The notes below the pieces were generated by a model. It ran no database searches. It worked only from the letters and a program-made list of their open reading frames with translations, and was not told the origin of the DNA. A stretch of DNA of 64,000 nucleotides from Sphingomonas sp. JC676. GTDB taxonomy: Bacteria > Pseudomonadota > Alphaproteobacteria > Sphingomonadales > Sphingomonadaceae. Both the position numbers and the translations under genes were made by a program. The DNA is taken from assembly GCF_014489075.1 (NCBI RefSeq), contig NZ_JACTGR010000001.1, positions 558,001 through 622,000 of the forward strand. Direction: 5' to 3'. Position 1 is the first letter of the stretch. Each line of letters begins with the position of its first letter. Positions 9,857 through 16,595 of the stretch are shown piece by piece.

Positions 9857-11071
9857 CTAGCTGATCAGCGCCTGGGCGGCCGCGACGCCGGTCTTGTAGG
9901 CGCCGTGCGCGGTCGAGAATTCGGCTTCGGACACCGCCTCGCCCGCGAAGCGGATGCGTTCGTCGATCGGCGTGGCGAGCTTCTTGCGCTCCGCCGCGCG
10001 GCCGGGAAGGGCGTGGCTGTAGCCGCCGAGGATATAGTCGGTGCGGCCCCAGGCCGATCCGGCGATCAGACGCAACCGCTTGCGCCACTGGCTACCGAGC
10101 AGGCCGCAAAGCTCCTCGATCGCGAAATCGGCGGCGCCGTCCAGCCCGCGCGCTTCCATCTCGCGCGCGCCTTCACCGCCGAACAGGCATTCGACGACCG
10201 GCCGGCCGAACGGCCGCAGCGTATAGGCGGCAGTGATCGCGTTGCGGGGATCGCCCAACAGATGCGCGTCCGCATCGATGTCCTCCCCGCCGTCGAGGGC
10301 GAGGAAGAGCTTGTCGGCGACGCCGAGCGGGAGGCAGACGGCGGCGTGATAGATGTCGTCCATGCCACGCATCGCGATGGCGTCGCTGGCGAGGACATTG
10401 GTGGAAACGGTGACGATCGCCTGGCCGGCGGTGATCGTGCCGTGCGGGGTCTCGATGCGGAGGTGCTTGTTCGATCGGTCGATCGCCGTGACCGGCGTGG
10501 CAAGCGCGACCGGCAATCCGGCGGCGTGGCGCGAGATCAGCGCGCCATAGCCCTGTTCGCAACGCCAATCGGTCTCGGTGGCGGCATCCTCATAAGCGAG
10601 ATAATCGGCAACCGAGACTTCGCTGTTGCCGCAGCTGTTGATGAAGCCGCTGAGCGCTTCGAGATAGGCGTTCCATTCGCCATCCGGATCGAGCGCGTGC
10701 GACGCGCGGTCGTTGGCGGGCGGGCTCGTGCGCATGCGCTGGTCGAATGCGATATAGGCGTTGCGCGCGGCCTGCTGCTCCGCCTTGGAGAAGCCGAGTT
10801 CGTGCCATTGCTCGCGCCAGCGGGGCAGGGTGCGGTCGACCGTGAAGCCGCTCTTCTCGGCGATCTCGACCCAGGGATTGTGCTGGGCGGAATGGAGCCA
10901 GCCCGCGCCCATGTCGAGCGGCATGCCCGAGACATGGAGGGTGCAGGCGCGGCCGCCGAGGCGGTCGCTCGCCTCGACCAGCAGTGCCTTCTTGCCGGCA
11001 TCCGCCAAAGTGCGCATGGCCGCGACGCCTGCCGCGCCGCCGCCGATGACGACGATGTCCCACTCGCTCAT
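9857..11071 (-). CDS. FAD-dependent amine oxidase family protein
   Basis: Flavoprotein of the monoamine-oxidase-like family, predicted to oxidise an amine or act as an FAD-linked desaturase. From the ATG at 11071 it has 404 residues: a dinucleotide-binding VIGGGAAG motif at residues 8-15, the second family motif DRLGGRA, the MGAGWLH loop, and a C-terminal FAD contact RIRFAGEAVS. An open frame continues to 11128, but that start would overlap the MaoC gene by 40 bases, and the fold begins right at MSEWDIVVIGG, so 11071 is preferred; the gap to the MaoC stop is then 17 bases. It probably shares a transcript with maoC and mccA. No membrane anchor or signal peptide is seen. The substrate is not predictable, and the leucine-pathway context gives no obvious amine. 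Confidence 0.8.
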   Translation of the reverse strand: MSEWDIVVIGGGAAGVAAMRTLADAGKKALLVEASDRLGGRACTLHVSGMPLDMGAGWLHSAQHNPWVEIAEKSGFTVDRTLPRWREQWHELGFSKAEQQAARNAYIAFDQRMRTSPPANDRASHALDPDGEWNAYLEALSGFINSCGNSEVSVADYLAYEDAATETDWRCEQGYGALISRHAAGLPVALATPVTAIDRSNKHLRIETPHGTITAGQAIVTVSTNVLASDAIAMRGMDDIYHAAVCLPLGVADKLFLALDGGEDIDADAHLLGDPRNAITAAYTLRPFGRPVVECLFGGEGAREMEARGLDGAADFAIEELCGLLGSQWRKRLRLIAGSAWGRTDYILGGYSHALPGRAAERKKLATPIDERIRFAGEAVSEAEFSTAHGAYKTGVAAAQALIS

Positions 11072-11088
11072 GCGGCGCCCAACGCGCG

Positions 11089-11541
11089 TCAGGCCGAACG
11101 GCTCCGTAACAAAGCCGATCTGAGGCATCCGCAGACCAGTTCGCCGCGTTGATTGTGCATCTGGTGGCGCCAGGTGACGATGCCCTGGCCGGGGCGCGAC
11201 TTGCTCGGGCGCAGCTCGATCACCTCGCTGGAGGCGCGCAGCGTGTCGCCGATAAAGACCGGCTTGGGCATGACGAGCTTGTCATAGCCGAGATTGGCGA
11301 CAAGCGTGCCGGCGGTGGTGTCGCCCACGGTGATGCCGACCATCAGGCTGAACGTGAAGGTGCCGTTGACGAGGATTTGGCCGAACTCGGACGCGCGGGC
11401 GGCCTCCGCGTCGATGTGCAGTGGCTGGGTGTTGTGGGTGAGGGTGGAGAAGAGGAGATTGTCGGTCTCCGTCACGGTGCGGCGCAGATCATGCTCGATC
11501 CGGTCGCCTACCTGCCATTCCTCGTAGAATCTGCCCGCCAT
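11089..11541 (-). CDS. MaoC-family acyl dehydratase
   Basis: Single hot-dog-fold MaoC domain, 150 residues, predicted to hydrate or dehydrate a short acyl-CoA. Visible family features are the N-terminal FYEEWQVGD opening and the LHIDAEAA-like active-site region (THNTQPLHIDAEAARAS) with the catalytic Asp/His pair and the following VNGTFTFSLMVG helix. The fold resembles mesaconyl-CoA or (R)-specific enoyl-CoA hydratases. It lies 93 bases after mccA and before the amine oxidase on the same strand. Methylglutaconyl-CoA hydratase is normally a crotonase, and none is present here, so this protein might act at that step of leucine breakdown; that is inference only. The start ATG fits the family N-terminus. 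Confidence 0.85.
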   Translation of the reverse strand: MAGRFYEEWQVGDRIEHDLRRTVTETDNLLFSTLTHNTQPLHIDAEAARASEFGQILVNGTFTFSLMVGITVGDTTAGTLVANLGYDKLVMPKPVFIGDTLRASSEVIELRPSKSRPGQGIVTWRHQMHNQRGELVCGCLRSALLRSRSA

Positions 11542-11557
11542 TCGCTTCGCCTCTCTT

Positions 11558-11645
11558 CGTCATGCTGAACTTGTTTCAGCATCCACCGCGCCACAAGCGA
11601 TGCCGCCTGCGGAAGGGTGGACCCTGAAACGAGTTCAGGGTGACG
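11558..11645. repeat. inverted repeat of two hairpin units overlapping the mccA stop
   Basis: Two related 29-30-base units lie in inverted orientation: GTCATGCTGAAC-TTG-TTTCAGCATCCA at 11559-11585 and GGACCCTGAAAC-GAG-TTCAGGGTGACG at 11619-11645. Each unit is itself a hairpin and the two can also pair with each other. The right unit overlaps the mccA stop codon (11635-11637) and encodes its last residues (PSP). The pattern CCTGAAACGAGTTCAGG is one I know as a dispersed extragenic palindrome in sphingomonads. On the minus-strand transcript it may act as a terminator or RNA-stabilising structure between mccA and maoC. Confidence 0.75.
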
Positions 11646-13536
11646 GGTTGGTTTGTTCGTTGCGTTCCACCTTCACCAGCAGCATGCCTTCGCTGACCTG
11701 CGCGCCGGCTTCGGCGTTAAGCTCGGCGACGGTGCCGTCGAACGGGGCGGTGAGGCTGTGCTCCATCTTCATCGCCTCCAGCGTGACGAGGCGCTGGCCC
11801 TTCGCGACGGTGGCGCCGGGGGTGATATCGACAGCGGTGACGCGGCCGGGCATGGGGGAGAGGATAGCGCCGTCGGCGGCGGTACCTCCCTCAGCGCCAG
11901 CAACATCCCGACCACGTGGCACGCCAAGTCGATATGTCTTGCCGGCGTAAGTGAGCCAAACGGCATCTTCGCCATGCCAGCGGACCACATCCTGACGTGT
12001 CTCTCGCGAAGTTGATGCGACGCGCGTTTGTCTGCCGTCGCTGAGCCAAACCTTGCTTTGACTTGGCGCGTTGAGACGGAAGCCGGTCAGCGCGTCCTCG
12101 CAATCCTCTTGCGATGCCTGGAGCCGCAAATATGCAGCGGCGTCTTCCCACGCAAAATCAGGCGTCGTTTCAGGTAGCTCGAAATCGGGAAGATGTTGCT
12201 CAATGAATGAGGTCGTGACGTCACCGGCCAGGAAACCGTCACGGCTGAGGCAAAAGGAGAGGAACGGTGCGTTGATCTTGATGGGCCAAGCTTCGGCAGC
12301 ATCGAGCGTTCGTTCGAGCGTGCTTATCGCCTCCTCGCGCTCAGGTGCCCACGCTATCAGCTTGGCAATCATCGGATCGTAGAAGGGGGTCACTACGTCG
12401 CCTGGTTCGAAGCCGGCATCGATCCGCACTTGACCGTGACCATCAAGGCCAAAAAGCTCAAGCTTGCCCGTGGAAGGCAGAAAATTGGTCGGATCCTCCG
12501 CATAGAGCCGGGCCTCCATTGCCCAGCCGTTGATCGCGAGTTCGTCCTGCCGGAGGGGCAACGGCTCCCCGCTCGCCACGCGAAGCTGCCACTCGACCAG
12601 GTCCTGCCCGGTGATCTCCTCGGTCACCGGATGCTCGACCTGCAGCCGCGTGTTCATTTCCATGAACCAGATGCGGTCGGCGCGGAGGCCCTCGCTGGCG
12701 TCGGCGATGAACTCGATCGTGCCGGCGCCGACATAGTCGACCGCCTTTGCTGCGCGCACCGCGGCGGCGCAGATCGCCTCACGGGTTGGCTCGTCCATGC
12801 CCGGCGCGGGGGCCTCCTCGATCACCTTCTGGTGGCGGCGCTGGAGCGAGCAGTCGCGCTCGAACAGGTGGACGACATTGCCGTGCGTGTCGCCGAACAC
12901 CTGCACTTCGATGTGGCGCGGCGAGAGGATGTATTTCTCGATCAGCACGCGATCGTCGCCGAACGACGAGGCTGCCTCGCGTTTGCAGGACTGCAGCATT
13001 TCGGGGAATTGCTGCGCAGCATCGACACGCCGCATGCCCTTGCCGCCGCCGCCCGCCACCGCCTTGATCAGCACCGGATAGCCGATCGCATCGGCTTCGG
13101 CCTGGAGGCGTTCTGGCGACTGGTCCTCACCGAGATAGCCGGGGGTGACGGGGACTCCGGCGGCGATCATCCGCGCCTTTGCCGCATCCTTCAGGCCCAT
13201 CGCGCGAATGCTGTCAGAGTTGGGTCCGACCCATACCAGCCCGGCGTCGATCACAGCCTGAGCGAAGTCGGCATTCTCCGAAAGGAAGCCATAGCCGGGG
13301 TGGATTGCTGCGGCGCCGGTCGATTTTGCTGCAGCGATGATCTTGTCGCCGACCAGATAGGATTCGCGCGCCGGGGAGGGGCCGATATGCACTGCCTCGT
13401 CGGCCTGGCGGACGTGGAGCGCGTTGGCGTCTGCATCCGAATAGACCGCGACCGTGCGAATGCCCATCGCCCGCGCGGTGCGGATGATGCGGCAAGCGAT
13501 CTCGCCGCGATTGGCGATGAGCAGGGATTCGATCAC
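11635..13536 (-). CDS. mccA: methylcrotonyl-CoA carboxylase biotin-containing subunit
   Basis: Alpha subunit of a biotin-dependent acyl-CoA carboxylase. It carboxylates biotin with ATP and bicarbonate and passes the carboxyl group to the MccB partner, making 3-methylglutaconyl-CoA in leucine breakdown. The product has 633 residues: a biotin carboxylase domain from the start (LIANRGEIACRI, the ATP-grasp GGGGKGMR loop, EMNTRLQVEHPVTE) to about residue 450, a linker, and a C-terminal biotinyl domain with AMKM, biotin Lys at residue 590. The start is GTG at 13536 and overlaps the DUF3088 stop (GTGA). The specificity call rests on neighbours mccB and ivd; acetyl-, propionyl- and geranyl-CoA carboxylases share the same architecture. 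The C-terminal codons run into a dispersed hairpin repeat. Confidence 0.9.
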   Translation of the reverse strand: MIESLLIANRGEIACRIIRTARAMGIRTVAVYSDADANALHVRQADEAVHIGPSPARESYLVGDKIIAAAKSTGAAAIHPGYGFLSENADFAQAVIDAGLVWVGPNSDSIRAMGLKDAAKARMIAAGVPVTPGYLGEDQSPERLQAEADAIGYPVLIKAVAGGGGKGMRRVDAAQQFPEMLQSCKREAASSFGDDRVLIEKYILSPRHIEVQVFGDTHGNVVHLFERDCSLQRRHQKVIEEAPAPGMDEPTREAICAAAVRAAKAVDYVGAGTIEFIADASEGLRADRIWFMEMNTRLQVEHPVTEEITGQDLVEWQLRVASGEPLPLRQDELAINGWAMEARLYAEDPTNFLPSTGKLELFGLDGHGQVRIDAGFEPGDVVTPFYDPMIAKLIAWAPEREEAISTLERTLDAAEAWPIKINAPFLSFCLSRDGFLAGDVTTSFIEQHLPDFELPETTPDFAWEDAAAYLRLQASQEDCEDALTGFRLNAPSQSKVWLSDGRQTRVASTSRETRQDVVRWHGEDAVWLTYAGKTYRLGVPRGRDVAGAEGGTAADGAILSPMPGRVTAVDITPGATVAKGQRLVTLEAMKMEHSLTAPFDGTVAELNAEAGAQVSEGMLLVKVERNEQTNPSP

Positions 13537-13841
13537 GGGTGGCGCTCCGGAAAGCCGTGGCGGGTATGGAGGGCGGCGAGCAGCGCTTCGATTTCGTTGG
13601 TGAAACCCCCGTCCCAGACGAGTGCGGGCAGATTCTGGTTCTCCTCGCCGATCATCGCGACGACCTGCGCGCGGGGGCGCGGCCAGGGCACGCGGACCAC
13701 GTCGAGGTTCGCCGCGCGATCGGGGAACGTCGCGAGCAGGCCCTCGATCGTCATGCAGTCCTTGCAGTAGAAGACGCGCTCGCCGCCGAGCGCCGGATCG
13801 GCGAACTCGTGGTCGAGCAGGAAGAGCGTGTCTCGGCTCAT
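13533..13841 (-). CDS. DUF3088 family protein
   Basis: Small cytosolic protein of 102 residues that matches my memory of the DUF3088 family, often found inside leucine or acyl-CoA carboxylase operons of alphaproteobacteria; its biochemical role is unknown. It begins MSRDTLFLLDHEF and contains a CKDC pair (VFYCKDCMTIEGLL), so a thioredoxin-like fold or metal/redox role is possible but unproved. The start at 13841 is chosen because it overlaps the upstream stop as ATGA and because DTLFLL opens the first strand; a longer open frame to 13931 is antisense-like padding. Its own stop overlaps the mccA GTG. The tight double overlap indicates co-translation with mccA. Confidence 0.75.
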   Translation of the reverse strand: MSRDTLFLLDHEFADPALGGERVFYCKDCMTIEGLLATFPDRAANLDVVRVPWPRPRAQVVAMIGEENQNLPALVWDGGFTNEIEALLAALHTRHGFPERHP

Positions 13842-14338
13842 TGGCACCCCGTCGTGCGCGAGCTCCAGGTCGCGTTGAGGATCTTCCAACCGCCGCTTGT
13901 GCGGACCAGGTCGAAATGATCCACGCCGCAATGATGGATCTTGCCGTCGATCAGGAAGGTGTAGGGCGCCCAGACCATTGCGATATCGCCGTCGATCTCG
14001 ATCGCGGGATTGGTGATGCGCTCCTCATAGCGTTCGGGGCCGGGCTTCAGATTGGCGGCGAATTCGGTCCAGCTCAGCGAGCGGACGGTCTGGCTGCCGT
14101 CGGGCTTGGTGGCGACCCCGGTGGCGCGGCCTTCGGGGACCACGCTGGCGGCCACGGTGGTGCCGTCGCGCGCGGCCAGGCTGGCGAAGAGCGCGTTGAT
14201 CGGGGTGATCACGGCGGCTTCTTCCGCGCCCGGAGGCGGGAGCGCGGTGCCCTTCTCGATGGGGGCGACCGGCGTCTTCTGGGCGAGCGCCGGGAGCGGG
14301 GCGAGGAGGGCGAGGGCGAGGAGAATAGGAAGACGCAT
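13838..14338 (-). CDS. exported NTF2/SnoaL-like protein
   Basis: 166-residue protein with a signal peptide (LPILLALALLAPLPALAQ, cleavage near residue 20) followed by one alpha+beta cone-type domain resembling SnoaL/DUF4440/lumazine-binding-like proteins. Supporting segments are ITPINALFASLAARDGTT (the first helix with the usual acidic/alanine pattern) and the C-terminal strand pair VDHFDLVRTSGGWKILNATW. No catalytic residues can be assigned. It is the first gene of the minus-strand run NTF2-like, DUF3088, mccA, and its stop overlaps the DUF3088 start as ATGA. Upstream lies a palindromic repeat whose GGGGAGG and the later AAGGAA sit close to the ATG, AAGGAA having the better spacing. The periplasmic location contrasts with its cytosolic operon partners. 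Confidence 0.7.
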   Translation of the reverse strand: MRLPILLALALLAPLPALAQKTPVAPIEKGTALPPPGAEEAAVITPINALFASLAARDGTTVAASVVPEGRATGVATKPDGSQTVRSLSWTEFAANLKPGPERYEERITNPAIEIDGDIAMVWAPYTFLIDGKIHHCGVDHFDLVRTSGGWKILNATWSSRTTGCQ

Positions 14339-14354
14339 GGCGGGTTCCTTATCA

Positions 14355-14421
14355 TTCCTCCCCGAGCTAGTCTCGGGGAGGGGGACCGTCCGAAGGACGG
14401 TGGAGGGGCGCGCGAAGCGCG
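14355..14421. repeat. palindromic repeat unit A, left flank of DUF559 gene
   Basis: Double-hairpin unit. The first stem is CCTCCCCGAG/CTCGGGGAGG (14357-14366 with 14372-14381). The second is CCGTCC/GGACGG, followed by TGGAGGGGC and a third small stem CGCG-CGAA-GCGCG. The same layout, with compensating changes in the stems, recurs at 14776-14843 (inverted), in both arms at 18678-18824, and in both arms at 20413-20560. Confidence 0.85.
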
Positions 14422-14437
14422 TGACGGAGCCAGCCAC

Positions 14438-14845
14438 ATGCTGAAAGGCACTGGGAAAGCGTATCGGCAATCGAAACGATTGCGCCGCGAGCTTACGCTT
14501 CCCGAAGTGCTTTTGTGGCAGCGGCTTCGCCGACATGCCACTGGGCATCATTGGCGCAACCAGCACCCGGCCGGGCCTTACTCGCTTGATTTCTATTGCG
14601 ATGCCGCCAAGCTTTGCGTGGAAGTCGATGGCGAAGCGCATGAGCGGAGCGACCGTCCGGAGCGGGATGCGCGACGCGATGCCTGGCTGGCGGCGAACGG
14701 CATCATGACGCTGCGAATTCCCGCTGCGGAGGTTCTGAGGAATCTCGAGGGAGTGGTTCGATCGGTTAGCGAGCACGCGCGCAAGCGCGCGCCCCTCCAC
14801 CATCCTTCGGATGGTCCCCCTCCCCCGTTGGGGGAGGAATTTTAG
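14438..14845 (+). CDS. DUF559 endonuclease-like protein inside inverted repeats
   Basis: 135-residue protein of the DUF559 family, which is related to very-short-patch-repair (Vsr) and PD-(D/E)XK nucleases. The core reads LDFYCDAAKLCVEVDGEAHE: the Asp of SLDF, the Glu and Asp of VEVDG and the following His are the conserved putative metal-site residues. The N-terminal part is a basic helix-rich region (RQSKRLRRELTLPEVLLWQRLR) typical of the family. The ATG at 14438 fits the family start. The last 20 or so codons (KRAPLHHPSDG and the Pro run) are encoded by the right-hand palindromic repeat, so gene and repeat are physically joined. It sits alone on the plus strand between minus-strand genes, as an inserted cassette would. 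A nuclease role is inferred from the family; no substrate is known. Confidence 0.8.
   Translation: MLKGTGKAYRQSKRLRRELTLPEVLLWQRLRRHATGHHWRNQHPAGPYSLDFYCDAAKLCVEVDGEAHERSDRPERDARRDAWLAANGIMTLRIPAAEVLRNLEGVVRSVSEHARKRAPLHHPSDGPPPPLGEEF
14776..14843. repeat. palindromic repeat unit B, right flank of DUF559 gene (inverted)
   Basis: Reverse-orientation copy of unit A. Read on the minus strand it has CCTCCCCC/GGGGGAGG, GGGACC, the ATCC-GAA-GGAT stem, GGTGGAGGGGC and a CGCGCG stem. It overlaps the 3' end of the DUF559 reading frame and its stop codon. Together with unit A it forms terminal inverted repeats about 0.5 kb apart. Confidence 0.85.
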
Positions 14846-14859
14846 GCCATCTCCTACCA

Positions 14860-16461
14860 TCACATCCGGAACACGCCGAACGCGGGTCGCTCCGGGATCG
14901 GGGCGTTGAGCGTCGCGGCGAAGGCGAGGCCGAGGACGTCGCGGGTCTGCGCCGGATCGATGATGCCGTCGTCCCACAGCCGCGCGGTGGCGTGCCAGGG
15001 ATTGCCCTCGTCCTCGTAACGCTGGCGGATCGGCGCCTTGAAGGCCTCGGCCTCCTCGGGTGTCCATTTCTCAGCGTCGCGGTGGACTGTCGCCAGCACG
15101 CTCGCGGCCTGCTCGCCACCCATCACCGAGATGCGGCTGTTGGGCCAGGTGAACAGGAAGCGGGGCGAATAAGCGCGGCCGCACATGCCGTAATTGCCGG
15201 CGCCGAAGCTGCCGCCGATCAACACGGTGATCTTGGGCACGGTCGCGGTGGCGACCGCGGTCACGAGCTTGGCGCCGTGCTTGGCGATGCCTTCGGCCTC
15301 GTATTTGCCGCCGACCATGAAGCCCGAGATGTTCTGGAGGAACAGCAGTGGGATGCGGCGCTGGCAGGCGAGCTCGATGAAATGCGCGCCCTTCTGCGCG
15401 CTTTCCGAGAAGAGGATGCCGTTGTTGGCGATGATGCCGACGGGAATGCCCCAGATATGCGCGAAGCCGCAGACCAAGGACGTGCCGTAGAGCGCCTTGA
15501 ACTCGTGGAACTCGCTGCCGTCGACCAGCCGGGCAATGACCTCGTGGACATCATAGGGCGCGCGGACGTCCTGTGGGACAATGCCGTAAAGGTCGTTCGC
15601 GTCATATTTGGGCGGGCGGGGGTCCAGCAGCTTGATGTCGGGGGTGGCGTCGGCAGGGAGGTGGCTGACGATGTCGCGGACGATGGTCAGCGCATGCTCG
15701 TCATTCTCGGCGAGGTGATCGACCACGCCGGACTTGCGCGCGTGGAGATCTCCGCCGCCGAGATCCTCGGCGGTGATGACCTCCCCGGTCGCGGCCTTCA
15801 CCAGCGGGGGGCCGGCGAGGAAGATGGTGCCTTGATTGCGGACGATGATGCTCTCGTCGCTCATCGCGGGGACATAGGCGCCGCCCGCGGTGCAGCTTCC
15901 CATCACGCAGGCGATCTGCGGGATGCCCTTGGCGGACATGGTCGCTTGGTTGAAGAAGATGCGGCCGAAATGCTCGCGATCGGGGAAGACCTCGGCCTGG
16001 TGGGGCAGATTGGCGCCGCCCGAATCGACCAGATAGATGCAGGGCAGGCGGTTCTGCTCGGCGATCTCCTGGGCGCGGAGATGCTTCTTGACCGTCATGG
16101 GGTAATAGGTGCCGCCCTTCACCGTCGCGTCGTTGCAGACGATCATGACGGTGCGACCCGAGACGCGGCCGACGCCGGCGATCATGCCCGCGCCCGGGAC
16201 CTCGCCCTCATACATGTCGCAGGCGACGAGCTGGCCGATCTCGAGGAAGGGCGCGCCGGGATCGAGCAGGCGCTCGACTCGGTCGCGGGGGAGGAGCTTG
16301 CCGCGCGAGGTGTGGCGCTCGCGGGAGGATTCGGAGCCACCGAGCGCGGCCCTGGCGACATCGGCGCGGAGCCGTTCGGCAAGCGCACGGTTGTGCGCGG
16401 CATTGGCACGGGCGCCCTCGCTATCGAGGGAAAACCTGCTGTCGAGCACCGGCCCGCTCAT
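14860..16461 (-). CDS. mccB: methylcrotonyl-CoA carboxylase carboxyltransferase subunit
   Basis: Beta subunit of the biotin-dependent carboxylase whose alpha subunit is mccA. It transfers CO2 from carboxybiotin to 3-methylcrotonyl-CoA. From the ATG at 16461 it has 533 residues, the usual length, with two crotonase-like halves. Family segments include [20 protein letters not shown] near the N-terminus, the oxyanion-hole [13 protein letters not shown] region, [13 protein letters not shown], and the second-half [16 protein letters not shown] glycine-rich loop. An open frame reaches 16575, but homology starts at [14 protein letters not shown]559 cassette separates it from mccA, whereas mccA and mccB are often adjacent; this fits later insertion. 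It is divergent from the M13 peptidase gene across about 130 bases. Confidence 0.92.
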   Translation of the reverse strand: MSGPVLDSRFSLDSEGARANAAHNRALAERLRADVARAALGGSESSRERHTSRGKLLPRDRVERLLDPGAPFLEIGQLVACDMYEGEVPGAGMIAGVGRVSGRTVMIVCNDATVKGGTYYPMTVKKHLRAQEIAEQNRLPCIYLVDSGGANLPHQAEVFPDREHFGRIFFNQATMSAKGIPQIACVMGSCTAGGAYVPAMSDESIIVRNQGTIFLAGPPLVKAATGEVITAEDLGGGDLHARKSGVVDHLAENDEHALTIVRDIVSHLPADATPDIKLLDPRPPKYDANDLYGIVPQDVRAPYDVHEVIARLVDGSEFHEFKALYGTSLVCGFAHIWGIPVGIIANNGILFSESAQKGAHFIELACQRRIPLLFLQNISGFMVGGKYEAEGIAKHGAKLVTAVATATVPKITVLIGGSFGAGNYGMCGRAYSPRFLFTWPNSRISVMGGEQAASVLATVHRDAEKWTPEEAEAFKAPIRQRYEDEGNPWHATARLWDDGIIDPAQTRDVLGLAFAATLNAPIPERPAFGVFRM

Positions 16462-16595
16462 GGCGATGGGGCATCCTTCCTTACCTATTTTTGTCACCCA
16501 TAAACGGTGCGGAGGCGCTTGGGAAGGCACTGGAATCGTCGCGCGCGGCGGTGTAGCCCTGTGGTCATACAGCAAATCAGAGAGAGGGTCGTTTC

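Noticed and set aside
16462..16595. Search for a HutC-like site before the M13 peptidase
   Set aside because: No TGTnTATACA-like sequence was found in the mccB-M13 gap, so this peptidase is not included in the proposed regulon.
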